Positions 21,617 to 29,621 of a DNA stretch of 64,000 nucleotides are shown one piece after another. Source of the DNA: Streptomyces sclerotialus (GTDB taxonomy: Bacteria; Actinomycetota; Actinomycetes; Streptomycetales; Streptomycetaceae); the NCBI RefSeq assembly GCF_040907265.1, contig NZ_JBFOHP010000002.1:4898001-4962000 (forward strand), read 5' to 3'. A program made the translations under genes and the position numbers. The notes under the pieces were generated by a model. It did no database searches. It saw only the letters and a list, made by a program, of their open reading frames with translations, and was not told the DNA's origin. Within the stretch, counting starts at the first letter, position 1; every line of letters begins with the position of its first letter.

Positions 21617-22309
21617 ATGCTGCAAGATATGCCCGTGCACCCTGCCGACGCCGCATCCGCAGCCCACCCCGACCCCGCATCGATGCGCGCCCAGTACCGC
21701 GCGCACGGCCTCGCCGAGGAAGACCTCGCGGGCACTCCGTACGAGCAGTTCGCGCGCTGGTTCAAGGAAGCGGCCGCGAGCGGCATACACGAACCCAACG
21801 CCATGGTCGTCTCCACCGCCGACGAGGACGGGCGGCCCAGCTCCCGCACCGTCCTGCTGAAGGCGTTCGACGACCGCGGCTTCGTCTTCTTCACCAACTA
21901 CGCCAGCAGGAAGGGCCGCGAGCTGGGGCGGAATCCGGCCGTCTCGCTGCTCTTCCCCTGGCACCCGCTCGCCCGCCAGGTCATCGTCGCCGGTTCCGCC
22001 GAGCGCATCGGCCGCGACGAGACCGCAGCGTACTTCCGCACCCGCCCGCACGGCTCCCAGCTGGGCGCCTGGGCCAGCGAGCAGTCCTCGGTGGTCGGCT
22101 CCCGTGAAGAGCTGGAGCGGGCGTACGCCGACCTCGCGGCCCGCTACCCCGAGGGCGAGCAGGTGCCGGCGCCGCCGCACTGGGGCGGCTACCGGATCGC
22201 CGCCGAGAGCGTGGAGTTCTGGCAGGGGCGCGAGAACCGTCTGCACGACCGGCTGCGGTACGTCCGCACGCCGGGCGGCGGCTGGACGGTCGAGCGCCTG
22301 GCGCCGTGA
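21617..22309 (+). CDS. pdxH: Pyridoxamine/pyridoxine 5'-phosphate oxidase
   Basis: 230 residues (226 if the ATG at 21629 is used). FMN enzyme making pyridoxal 5'-phosphate. Family marks are [65 protein letters not shown] and the invariant-type end ERLAP. The residues before MRAQY are poorly conserved, so the exact start is uncertain. A nested hairpin follows. Confidence 0.95.
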   Translation: MLQDMPVHPADAASAAHPDPASMRAQYRAHGLAEEDLAGTPYEQFARWFKEAAASGIHEPNAMVVSTADEDGRPSSRTVLLKAFDDRGFVFFTNYASRKGRELGRNPAVSLLFPWHPLARQVIVAGSAERIGRDETAAYFRTRPHGSQLGAWASEQSSVVGSREELERAYADLAARYPEGEQVPAPPHWGGYRIAAESVEFWQGRENRLHDRLRYVRTPGGGWTVERLAP

Positions 22310-22329
22310 GAGCGGCGGGAAACGCAGAC

Positions 22330-22400
22330 GACCCGCGGGCCGTTTCCCCGGCGCCGGCAGGCGCCGGGGGCCGGTCGGACGAACCGGCGGCCCGCGGGTC
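22330..22400. terminator. Nested hairpin between pdxH and a minus-strand small unit
   Basis: The outer stem GACCCGCGGGCCG / CGGCCCGCGGGTC (22330-22342 with 22388-22400) encloses a 10-bp hairpin CCCCGGCGCC / GGCGCCGGGG (22346-22369) and a short CCGGT/ACCGG stem (22371-22387). It can end pdxH on the plus strand and the small unit on the minus strand. Confidence 0.75.
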
Positions 22401-22480
22401 GGGTGACTGCTTGGGATTGGCCGGCTGCACACAACTCTCGTGCGCTGGTCCGGCGCTGCACTGAGTGAAGCGACGGGCCG

Positions 22481-22519
22481 CTAGCCCGCAGCCACCTCAC
22501 GCGTCCGGTGTGCATACAT
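22481..22519 (-). CDS. Possible 12-codon leader/small-peptide frame
   Basis: Minus-strand ATG at 22519, stop TAG at 22483-22481. A GGGAGG ribosome-binding site (22536-22531) lies 11 bp before the ATG. It is inside a unit with its own promoter (22581-22553) and downstream hairpin, but no gene follows on that strand. It may be a translated micro-ORF or just part of a small RNA. No family is recognised. Confidence 0.35.
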   Translation of the reverse strand: MYAHRTREVAAG

Positions 22520-22552
22520 CTGCCGAACCACCTCCCTTCTCGTGTGCACCAC

Positions 22553-22581
22553 ACACTAGGAACCCTTCCGGCTCCCCACAA
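22553..22581 (-). promoter_or_regulatory. Minus-strand promoter of the small unit
   Basis: -35 TTGTGG at 22581-22576, exactly 17 bp, -10 TAGTGT at 22558-22553 (fits TANNNT). This is the best-spaced sigma-70-type promoter I found in the window. Confidence 0.5.
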
Positions 22582-22691
22582 CCGAATTTCCGGCGGGCAC
22601 CGATTTCCCGGAATGGGGTGTGGGCTGCGTCACGTTCCAGTTGAATGATCCGACGTGCAGCACGTGCAGCCGCGTCCAGCAGGGGGTGCCA

Positions 22692-24188
22692 GTGACTGCT
22701 TCGTCCCGCCACTTCAACGCCGCGCTGCCCGGAGAGCCGGGCCGCCCGGACCAGAGCCACGCCCAGGGCGCGGACCAGGATCCGCCGCCACCCGACAGCG
22801 AGGACTCCGGGCTGCTCGCGGCCCTCCTGGACGGCATGGACGCCGCCCTGTGCGCCTTCGACGCCGACGGCACCGTCACCCACTGGAACCGCGAGGCCGA
22901 ACGCATCCTCGGCTGGACCGCCGCCGAAGCGGTCGGCCGCGCGGGCCTGGCCGGCTGGGCGGTCCGCGCCGAGGACGCCGACGAGGTGCACGCGGTCCTG
23001 ATGGCCGCGATGACCTCCCCGGGCCGCCAGGTGCACGAGTTCGCGCTGCTCACCAAGGACGGCGGCCGGGTGCTCGTACGGACCCAGTCCTCCGCCGTCA
23101 CCGGCACGGACGGCGAGCCCGCCGGCGTGTACTGCGCCTTCAGCGAGGTCCACACCCAGATCGACCTCGAACGCTCCATCGCGCTGAGCGAGGCCCTCTT
23201 CGACGACGCGTCCTGGGGCGTGGTGCTCGTCGACGCCGACCTGCGCCCCGCCGTCGTCAACGCCCACGCCGCGCGCGCCCTGGGACTGGGGCGCACGCAC
23301 GTGCTCGGGCGTCCGCTGGGGGACCTGCTCGCCCAGGGCGTCGAGGAGCTGGAGGGCGCCCTCCAGCACGTACTGGCGGAGGGCGCGCCCCCGGCCGCCA
23401 CCGAACTGTGGGTGACGCTGCGCTCCGAAGAGGCGGAGGAGCCCCGCCGGTGCTGGCGCAGCGGCTTCCTGCGGCTGGCCTCCCCGCTCGCCGAGGAGCC
23501 CGTCCCCCTCGGCGTCGGCTGGCTCTTCCAGGACATCACCGACACCAAGCGCAGCGAACAGGACAGTTCGCTGCAGCGTTTCCGTGCCCACCAGCTGCAC
23601 CGCGCGGGCCGCGCGGCGGCCGAGTGCGAGGACCCGATGGAGGCGGCAGCCCTCCAGCTCGACTTCGCGCTGGCCGGCTTCGCCGACCACGGCCTGGTCG
23701 ACCTCTCCGCCACGCCGTCGCCCTCCGGCCTCCCGCTCTCCGGCATGGACGCGGACACGCCCATCGAGGACGCGGACGCCACCGAGCGGCCCGACGACGC
23801 CGACCCCGTACCGCGGCTGGTCCGCGCCCTCGCCTCACCCGCGGGCGCGCCCGGCCCCTCGCAGCCGGTCGCGGTCACCGGCATCCCGCTGGCCTACGTA
23901 CCGGGCCACCCGGCGGTCCAGGCGTACCGGCGCCGCGGCTCGGTCCGGGCCAGCGCGGGCCTGGCGGCCTCGCCGGAAGGCTGGGCGGCGGCCCGGAAGT
24001 GGCCCGAGGGGACGGTGCACGGCCTGTGCGTGGTGCTGCGCAGCCGGGGCCGGACGGTGGGGGTGGCCACGTTCCTGCGCGGCGCCTCCCGCCGCCCGTT
24101 CGACCGCGCGGACGCCGCGTACGCCGAGGACGTCGCCTCCCGCATCGCCGCGTCCCTGGACCTGGCGGACGTGCTGGGCAAGAGATGA
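22692..24188 (+). CDS. PAS/PAS/GAF sensor protein without an output domain
   Basis: 498 residues from the GTG at 22692, which has AGGGG upstream; in-frame starts at 22620 and 22686 also exist. The first PAS domain is about residues 25-135 (LLAALLDGMDAALCAFDADGT, ERILGWTAAEAVG). A second PAS-like unit starts near DASWGVVLVDADLRPAVVN. The C-terminus (RPFDRADAAYAEDVASRIA) is the end of a GAF domain of the kind that precedes SpoIIE phosphatase domains, but the gene stops there. It probably binds a small ligand and acts through a partner. A GC-rich hairpin follows. Confidence 0.8.
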   Translation: MTASSRHFNAALPGEPGRPDQSHAQGADQDPPPPDSEDSGLLAALLDGMDAALCAFDADGTVTHWNREAERILGWTAAEAVGRAGLAGWAVRAEDADEVHAVLMAAMTSPGRQVHEFALLTKDGGRVLVRTQSSAVTGTDGEPAGVYCAFSEVHTQIDLERSIALSEALFDDASWGVVLVDADLRPAVVNAHAARALGLGRTHVLGRPLGDLLAQGVEELEGALQHVLAEGAPPAATELWVTLRSEEAEEPRRCWRSGFLRLASPLAEEPVPLGVGWLFQDITDTKRSEQDSSLQRFRAHQLHRAGRAAAECEDPMEAAALQLDFALAGFADHGLVDLSATPSPSGLPLSGMDADTPIEDADATERPDDADPVPRLVRALASPAGAPGPSQPVAVTGIPLAYVPGHPAVQAYRRRGSVRASAGLAASPEGWAAARKWPEGTVHGLCVVLRSRGRTVGVATFLRGASRRPFDRADAAYAEDVASRIAASLDLADVLGKR

Positions 24189-24193
24189 CACCG

Positions 24194-24220
24194 GGGGCGC
24201 GGGGCCGGGCTCCGCGCCCC
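24194..24220. terminator. Hairpin between convergent PAS and SIS genes
   Basis: A perfect 9-bp stem GGGGCGCGG / CCGCGCCCC with a 9-nt loop, directly after the PAS/GAF gene. Confidence 0.7.
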
Positions 24221-24297
24221 GCGCTACCGGTTCGGGCTCACCGGGCCGACGGCGGGTTGCGGCATCCGGGCCGTCGGTTCCGCGGTCTCCGGACCGC

Positions 24298-25062
24298 TCA
24301 GTGCCGGTAGAAGATCCGGTCCGCGTACTCGCGCATGACCCGGCCGTTCCAGTCGTGGCCGCCGTCGACGTTGCCCGAGCGCAGCAGCGGCGGGTCGATG
24401 CCGCGCTCGGCGAGCGCCCCGGCCGCGGTCGCCACGACCGCCTGCATGACCGCGCTGGTGACGACCGTGGAGGCGGGCGCGAACGGCGCTTCGATACCCG
24501 GCGCCGTCAGCTCCGCGTCGCCGACCGGGATGTGGCTGTCCAGCACGATGTCGCAGTGGTCCTTGAGGTACGTACCGGAGACGTGCCGGGACTTGGTGCC
24601 GTCCGCGTACCCGACCGAGGTCAGCCCGATGACCTTCAGGCCGAGCGCGCGGGCGTTCAGTGCCATCTCCACGGGCAGCGGGTTCCGCCCGGACAGCGAA
24701 ATGATCACCAGCAGGTCGCCGGCCCGTGCCGGGCTGGTGTCCAGGACGGCGGCGGCCAGCCCGTCGACCCGTTCCAGCGCGCTGCCGAGCGTCGCGGGCA
24801 TCACGTCGACACCCACCACGCCCGGTACGGGCAGCAGGTTCATCACCGCCAGACCGCCGGCGCGGTAGACCGTGTCCTGGGCGGGCAGCGAGGAGTGCCC
24901 GGCCCCGAAGCAGAAGATCCGGCCGCCTGCCTCCACGGTGTCGGCGATCAGCGTCCCGGCCGCGGCGATCCGCTCGCCCTCGGTGTCGCGCACCGTCCGC
25001 AGCAGGTCGATCGCGGCGTCGAAATACTGCCCGGCCAGCCCTGTGCTCTCGCTGTCGCCCAT
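24298..25062 (-). CDS. SIS-domain sugar-phosphate-binding/isomerase-like protein
   Basis: 254 residues. One SIS domain (RIFCFGAGHSSLPAQDTVYRAG, then LVIISLSGRNPLPVEMALNA, with the Ser-rich phosphosugar loop) of the UPF0309 type. These proteins bind or isomerise phosphorylated amino sugars. The C-terminus NVDGGHDWNGRVMREYADRI is well conserved. The start MGDSESTG has GGAGAGG upstream; longer frames reaching 25215 are rejected. Divergent from dmdR1. Confidence 0.85.
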   Translation of the reverse strand: MGDSESTGLAGQYFDAAIDLLRTVRDTEGERIAAAGTLIADTVEAGGRIFCFGAGHSSLPAQDTVYRAGGLAVMNLLPVPGVVGVDVMPATLGSALERVDGLAAAVLDTSPARAGDLLVIISLSGRNPLPVEMALNARALGLKVIGLTSVGYADGTKSRHVSGTYLKDHCDIVLDSHIPVGDAELTAPGIEAPFAPASTVVTSAVMQAVVATAAGALAERGIDPPLLRSGNVDGGHDWNGRVMREYADRIFYRH

Positions 25063-25449
25063 CGCGGAGCGCCCCTCTCCTCGTATGGTCCCGCCCGGCC
25101 GGTCGGAGCCGGACGGCCGTCTTCCGCCGCAGTGGTACACGGACGCCCGCAGCGGTACACGGTCGTTGCCGTGGCGCATGGCCGAGGCCGGTCCCGCGGT
25201 CGTGGCGCGGATCACGTTGCGGTCTGGACCAGTGCCCTGTCAATACGGCACCCGCGGCGTACGGCCGAAAGGTGCCGGCGGGCGGCGGGCGCCGCTCTGC
25301 ACGTCCCTGGTCACGGGCCTGGCAGGGCCTGGCGTAGCCCTGCGGTCCGCGGGCCGGAGTCACCCTTCGGCCCGCGGGCGCCACCGTTGTCGGTGGGATG
25401 CGTCAGAATTGAGTCCAGGGCCATCGCACGACACAGCCGAGGGGCACGC
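25063..25449. other. Divergent intergenic region, SIS gene / dmdR1
   Basis: 387 bp. A damage-promoter-like motif lies at 25387-25409 on the dmdR1 side. No iron box of the TTAGGTTAGGCT type was seen, so autoregulation by DmdR1 through a classical site is not evident. No other gene is visible. Confidence 0.5.
25387..25409 (+). promoter_or_regulatory. PafBC/RecA-NDp-like promoter motif before dmdR1
   Basis: TTGTCGGTG, 8 bp, then CAGAAT. This fits the actinobacterial LexA-independent DNA-damage motif (TTGTCRGTG-N8-TANNNT) except for C in place of the first T of the -10. Confidence 0.35.
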
Positions 25450-26142
25450 ATGTCCGGACTGATCGACACCACGGAGATGTATCTCCGCACCATCCTCGAA
25501 CTCGAAGAGGAAGGTGTGGTCCCGATGCGCGCTCGGATCGCCGAGCGGCTCGACCAGAGCGGCCCGACGGTCAGTCAGACCGTGGCGCGCATGGAGCGGG
25601 ACGGCCTGGTCACGGTCGCCGGCGACCGCCATCTGGAGCTGACCGAGGAGGGCCGCCGCCTGGCGACCCGCGTGATGCGCAAGCACCGGCTCGCCGAGTG
25701 CCTGCTCGTCGACGTGATCGGCCTGGAGTGGGAGCAGGTGCACGCCGAGGCCTGTCGCTGGGAGCACGTCATGAGCGAGGCGGTGGAGCGCCGCGTCCTG
25801 GAGCTGCTGCGGCACCCGACCGAGTCGCCGTACGGCAATCCCATCCCGGGCCTGGACGAGCTGGGCGAGAAGGCGGAGGCCGATGCGTTCCTGGACGACG
25901 GCCTGCTGAGCCTGATGGACCTCGACCCGGGCGCCGACGGCAAGACCGTCGTCGTGCGGCGCATCGGCGAGCCCATCCAGACGGACGCCCAGCTGATGTA
26001 CACGCTGCGGCGCGCCGGGGTGCAGCCGGGGGCAGTGGTGAGCGTGACGGAGTCGCCGACCGGCGTCCTGGTCGGCAGCAGCGGCGAGGCCGCGGAGCTG
26101 GCCACGGACATCGCCCAGCACGTCTTCGTGGCGAAGCGCTGA
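25450..26142 (+). CDS. dmdR1: DtxR-family iron-dependent regulator DmdR1
   Basis: 230 residues, the expected size. Winged HTH at 1-70 (MSGLIDTTEMYLRTILELEE, MRARIAERLDQSGPTVSQTV), metal-binding/dimer domain 75-140 (KHRLAECLL and VHAEACRWEH carry the DtxR-type His, Glu and Cys ligands) and a C-terminal SH3-like domain. With Fe(II) it represses siderophore and iron-uptake genes. The translation agrees with the S. coelicolor DmdR1 that I remember. Long open frames lie antisense to it (25360-26394 and 25575-26111, minus); in S. coelicolor an antisense gene, adm, has been described here. Confidence 0.95.
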   Translation: MSGLIDTTEMYLRTILELEEEGVVPMRARIAERLDQSGPTVSQTVARMERDGLVTVAGDRHLELTEEGRRLATRVMRKHRLAECLLVDVIGLEWEQVHAEACRWEHVMSEAVERRVLELLRHPTESPYGNPIPGLDELGEKAEADAFLDDGLLSLMDLDPGADGKTVVVRRIGEPIQTDAQLMYTLRRAGVQPGAVVSVTESPTGVLVGSSGEAAELATDIAQHVFVAKR

Positions 26143-26290
26143 TCCCCGCCGGCCCGTCCGCCGGCGCGCTCCCGGCGGTCGCCCCTCCGGTGTACCGCCG
26201 CTCCGCTTCACCGGAGTGTCCACCGGCGTGGTGCCGCCTCCGCACTCCCTGCGCAGGCGCCCACCCGGTACGACGCTCCCCCTGACGCTT

Positions 26291-26328
26291 CTCGCGGAAC
26301 GTTCGCCCGTTGCTCGCGGAACGTTCCG
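26291..26328. promoter_or_regulatory. Paired AACGTT palindromes
   Basis: CTCGCGGAACGTTC occurs at 26291-26304 and 26313-26326. The second copy extends to the perfect 12-bp palindrome CGGAACGTTCCG (26317-26328). The 22-bp phasing suggests binding of a dimeric regulator on one DNA face. The regulator is unknown. Confidence 0.4.
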
Positions 26329-26351
26329 CTTCTCTGCCCGAGAAGATTTTT
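26329..26351 (+). terminator. Short hairpin with T-tract after dmdR1
   Basis: CTTCTC / GAGAAG around a 5-nt loop, followed by A and five T. A classical U-tract is rare in this genome. The stem is only 6 bp, so strength is doubtful. Confidence 0.4.
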
Positions 26352-26650
26352 CCGCTGCTCCCTTCACCCTTCTCGCGGCCCTGACCTGGAGCAATGGCCT
26401 GCACCATGAAGGGTTCCGCTTCCTTGCCCGGCATGGACTTGGCGGAATGCGAGCGGTGGGCGCGACTCCGTGTCACCCTGGCGCTGTCGCATGCGCACGG
26501 GCGCATATGACCTGATGCGTTGAGGACCTGGGGCCGGGCGGCGGCGGGTGTTTCGGGGAACATCCAGGCGGTCGCGGCGACCCCTCGGGGAGGGGGCTCT
26601 GATGAGTCCGCGGACGGAATTGTCGCCTGGCTGGGGGGTCACCGACAGCG

Positions 26651-26766
26651 AGGGCCCCGGCGCTGCGAGCAGCCGGGGCCCTGCCTCCCCATGTCCCCCC
26701 GAGAAGACCCGGAGCCCCGAGCTCCCAGGGTCTTCCCCCGCGGGCCCTCTTCCCGTCAGGGCCCGC
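26651..26766. terminator. Three consecutive hairpins
   Basis: AGGGCCCCGGC / GCCGGGGCCCT (26651-26682, 11 bp); GAAGACCC / GGGTCTTC (26703-26735) with an inner GGAGC/GCTCC stem; and GCGGGCCCT / AGGGCCCGC (26740-26766, 9 bp). They lie 91 bp before the LexA-like box, so they may insulate the hydrolase gene from upstream transcription. Confidence 0.6.
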
Positions 26767-26856
26767 CTCCCGCTCACACTCTCCCCGTGCCGCGAGCGGC
26801 CAATCCTTGAGCATGGTCACTCGTACGAGGGGTGTTGAGACACAACGGCGATACAT

Positions 26857-26872
26857 TCGAAAACAGGTTCGA
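26857..26872 (+). promoter_or_regulatory. LexA-box-like site before the hydrolase gene
   Basis: TCGAAAACAGGTTCGA matches 11 of the 12 fixed bases of the actinobacterial SOS box TCGAAC-N4-GTTCGA. A TAGTGT that could serve as a -10 follows directly (26873-26878). Confidence 0.45.
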
Positions 26873-26913
26873 TAGTGTGGGGCTGCTCAAGGGACGGATG
26901 GGGGTGCCAAGCA

Positions 26914-27804
26914 ATGGTGCGGCGCATCGACGTGACAGGTAGCGGGGGCGTACGGCTCGCGGCCTGGGAGTTCACCGACCCTCCCAAGGCCGGCGGTGAG
27001 GGAGTGGAGCGGAAGCACAACGGACGCGGCCCCGGCGTGCTGCTCCTGCACGGACTGATGGGACGGGCGGCGCACTGGGCGGAGACCGCCCGCTGGCTCG
27101 GCGCGCGCTACCGCCCCGTGGGCCTGGACCAGCGAGGTCACGGCCGCAGCGAGAAGCCGGCCGACGGACCGTTCGACCGTATGACGTACGTGGACGACGC
27201 GATCGCCGCGATCGAGGAGCTCCATCTCGCGCCGGTGGCCCTTATCGGCCATTCCATGGGCGCGCTCACCGCATGGCAGATCGCGGCGCGGCGGCCCGAC
27301 CTCGTCAGCGCCCTGGTCATCTGCGACATGCGGGCCTCCGCCCTGGGCGCGGCCTCACAGCGCGAATGGGAGGAGTGGTTCCGCTCCTGGCCGGTCCCGT
27401 TCGCCACGCTCGCCGACGTCCGCAAGTGGTTCGGCGAGGACGACCCGACGCTGGAGCGGCCCCGCCCGGTCCGCGGCGAGTTCTTCGCCGAGGTGATGGC
27501 CGAGCGCGCGGACGGCTGGCGCCCGGTGTTCTCACGCCGCCAGATGCTCGCCGTCCGCGAGGCATGGGTGCACGACGCGCACTGGGAGGAGCTGGCGCTG
27601 GTCGAGTGCCCGACGCTGGTCGTCCGCGGCCTCGACGGCGAACTGGGCCGCGCCGAGGCGCAGGAGATGGTCCGCGTCCTCCCGCGCGGCGCCTACGCGG
27701 AGATCGCCGACGCCGGCCACCTCGTCCCGTGGGAACGCCCCGACGACTGGCGCCGCGTCCTGGAGCCGTTCCTGCACACGGCCCTGCCGAGCCTGCCGGT
27801 CTGA
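26914..27804 (+). CDS. Alpha/beta hydrolase
   Basis: 296 residues. Oxyanion region LLLHGLMGRAAHW, nucleophile elbow ALIGHSMGALTAW (Ser near residue 119) and final His in DAGHLVPWERPDDW near the C-terminus; the acid is probably in VVRGLDGELG. The substrate is unknown. The ATG at 26914 is preferred over the GTG at 26875, which would overlap the -10 element. The possible LexA box upstream suggests damage-linked expression, which would be unusual for this family. Confidence 0.88.
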   Translation: MVRRIDVTGSGGVRLAAWEFTDPPKAGGEGVERKHNGRGPGVLLLHGLMGRAAHWAETARWLGARYRPVGLDQRGHGRSEKPADGPFDRMTYVDDAIAAIEELHLAPVALIGHSMGALTAWQIAARRPDLVSALVICDMRASALGAASQREWEEWFRSWPVPFATLADVRKWFGEDDPTLERPRPVRGEFFAEVMAERADGWRPVFSRRQMLAVREAWVHDAHWEELALVECPTLVVRGLDGELGRAEAQEMVRVLPRGAYAEIADAGHLVPWERPDDWRRVLEPFLHTALPSLPV

Positions 27805-27869
27805 CCGCCGGCCTGACTGCCGAAGGCCACCGGGCCCGGGCGGTACCGGCCCGGCCCCCCCATGCAGAA

Positions 27870-27897
27870 GTGCCCCGGAGCACACGCTCCGGGGCAC
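27870..27897. terminator. Bidirectional hairpin, hydrolase / ABC permease
   Basis: A perfect 12-bp stem GTGCCCCGGAGC / GCTCCGGGGCAC with loop ACAC between two convergent genes. Part of the arm (CACACGCTCCGG) is repeated directly afterwards. Confidence 0.85.
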
Positions 27898-27977
27898 ACG
27901 CTCCGGTCCACGCCTACGGACCGTCCCGGCCCGCGGACCGGCCCGCGGACCGGCCGGCCCGCGCGCCGAAGCCAGGG

Positions 27978-29621
27978 CTACCCCCGGCTCACCGCCACCA
28001 GGATCTCCGGCAGCCGGCGCAGCACATACGGGGCGCTCAGCCGCAGCCCCAGGAAGGCCACGCCCATCCCGTACGCCACGCCCACCGGCAGGACCAGCCA
28101 CAGCAGCCCGTCCAGCCCCGCCACATGCAGACCGATCGTCAGGCCGAGCACCGGAGCACAGAGCAGCGCGCCCACGACCATCCCGCCCAGGATGCTGAAC
28201 CAGGCCAGCGCGGCCTGCCCCGGAGCGACGTTCTTGTTGCCCTCGGAGGGAATCGAGTACGGGAAGAGCACGGAGGCGAACGCGCCGGTGGCGACCAGCG
28301 CGCCCAGGAGGGCGAGCGAGAGTCCGTACGCCTCCGGGAACACGTCCCAGCTGTCGAGCAGCGCCGCGGTACCGACCACCACCAGCGTCACGTACGGCAC
28401 CGCGACCAGGCACAGCGCCAGCGCCCGCCCGCGCAGCTCCACGTACGCGTCACGCCGCGCGGAGATCGTCGAGGCCACCATCCAGAACGCCGAGGTGTCC
28501 TGCCCGAACTGGTTGTACATCTGCATACCGAGCAGCCCCGCCGCCCAGCAGGCCGTGTAGACACTGCCGTTGCCCTGCACGAGCGAGACGACAGGAACGA
28601 GCAGGCCGACGCCCAGCCCCGTGGCCCAGCCCATCTTCGTCTTCGGATCCCGCCAGGCGTACAGCAGCGTGCGCTGGATGACCGTCCCCGTACGACCGGC
28701 CGGCAGCAGCCGCGCCCAGCCGCCCGCCCCGTCGGCACGCCTGCGGCCGCTGTCCTTCTCCACGGCCTGGAGAGTGGAGGAGTCGGGCGAGGTCATGACC
28801 CGGGTGAGGGTCCGCAGCCACCACCACAGCAGCAGCACCAGCGCGAGCACGGTGAGCCCGAGCCCGAGCGCGGCACGCCCGTACGCGCCCTCGCTCGTCG
28901 CGGCCACCGCGTCCACGGCGGAGACCGGCGGGATCCAGCGCACCACGTCGGCGACCGGAGCCAGCGCCGTCAGGCCGCCCGCCTCGGAGAGCTTCTGCCC
29001 CGCGATGTTGATGCCCTGTGCGCCGAGCGCCACGAACAGACCGCTGAGCACCGCGAGGTCCCGCCCGCGGCGGCTGGTCAGCAGCCGTACGTTCGCGGTG
29101 GCGACGGCGCGGGCGAGCGCCGCGCACACCAGGAGGACCAGTACCGTCGCGACGACACCGACGACCGCGGCCGCCGCGCCGCGCGCCACGGTGACGACGG
29201 AACCGGCCGCCAGGGCCAGGGTGAAGACCGGCCCGATGCCGATCAGCGAGGCGACCAGCAGCGACACGATCATCGACCGGGGCCGCAGCGGCAGCATGAC
29301 CAGCCGCGTCGGGTCCAGCGTCTCGTCACCCGACGGGGAGAACAGCGGCATCGCCGCCCAGCCGAGCGTGAGGATCGCGGTGAGCAGCACGGCCAGCGCC
29401 GGGGCACCGGCCACGCCACGCAGCAGGATCAGCCCCAGCAGCATGCCGGCCGCGAACACGAGCGTGACGACGATGGAGGCGACGTACGCGACGGTGCGGC
29501 CGGCGGACTGCCGCAGGCCGTTCTTCAGCAGTGACAGCTTCAGCCGTACGAAGAGGGGCGTGAGGGCGGGCGCCGGGACGGTGCCGGTCGGCCGGCTCAC
29601 CGGCTGGACCTGCGTGCTCAT
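27978..29621 (-). CDS. ABC exporter membrane subunit (large, about 12 helices)
   Basis: 547 residues with hydrophobic segments throughout, in two halves split by a polar stretch near 275-310 (TSPDSSTLQAVEKDSGRRRADG). The part after it (TVIQRTLLYAWRDPKTKMGWATG) resembles actinobacterial ABC-2-like transport proteins. It overlaps the ATPase stop by ATGA, so the two form one exporter. The substrate is unknown. Confidence 0.85.
   Translation of the reverse strand: MSTQVQPVSRPTGTVPAPALTPLFVRLKLSLLKNGLRQSAGRTVAYVASIVVTLVFAAGMLLGLILLRGVAGAPALAVLLTAILTLGWAAMPLFSPSGDETLDPTRLVMLPLRPRSMIVSLLVASLIGIGPVFTLALAAGSVVTVARGAAAAVVGVVATVLVLLVCAALARAVATANVRLLTSRRGRDLAVLSGLFVALGAQGINIAGQKLSEAGGLTALAPVADVVRWIPPVSAVDAVAATSEGAYGRAALGLGLTVLALVLLLWWWLRTLTRVMTSPDSSTLQAVEKDSGRRRADGAGGWARLLPAGRTGTVIQRTLLYAWRDPKTKMGWATGLGVGLLVPVVSLVQGNGSVYTACWAAGLLGMQMYNQFGQDTSAFWMVASTISARRDAYVELRGRALALCLVAVPYVTLVVVGTAALLDSWDVFPEAYGLSLALLGALVATGAFASVLFPYSIPSEGNKNVAPGQAALAWFSILGGMVVGALLCAPVLGLTIGLHVAGLDGLLWLVLPVGVAYGMGVAFLGLRLSAPYVLRRLPEILVAVSRG

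Larger units (their letters stand above)
22330..22546 (-). ncRNA. Candidate small transcript (about 200 nt)
   Basis: A promoter reading leftward (-35 TTGTGG, 17-bp spacer, -10 TAGTGT) would start RNA near 22546, and the nested hairpin at 22330-22400 would end it. The region carries a strong ribosome-binding site and a 12-codon frame but no longer protein. It lies opposite the 3' flank of pdxH. Confidence 0.4.
26143..26913. other. Long intergenic region with palindromes and hairpins
   Basis: 771 bp with no convincing protein gene. It holds two CTCGCGGAACGTTC repeats 22 bp apart (26291 and 26313), a short hairpin with a T-tract (26329-26351), a weak 38-codon frame (26394-26510), three consecutive hairpins (26651-26766) and a LexA-box-like site (26857-26872). 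The lower GC at 26280-26510 supports a regulatory role. Confidence 0.6.

Noticed and set aside
26394..26510. 38-codon frame after the AACGTT palindromes
   Set aside because: GGAG is only 2 bp from its ATG, the residues show no pattern, and no terminator follows. Kept only as a note in the intergenic entry.
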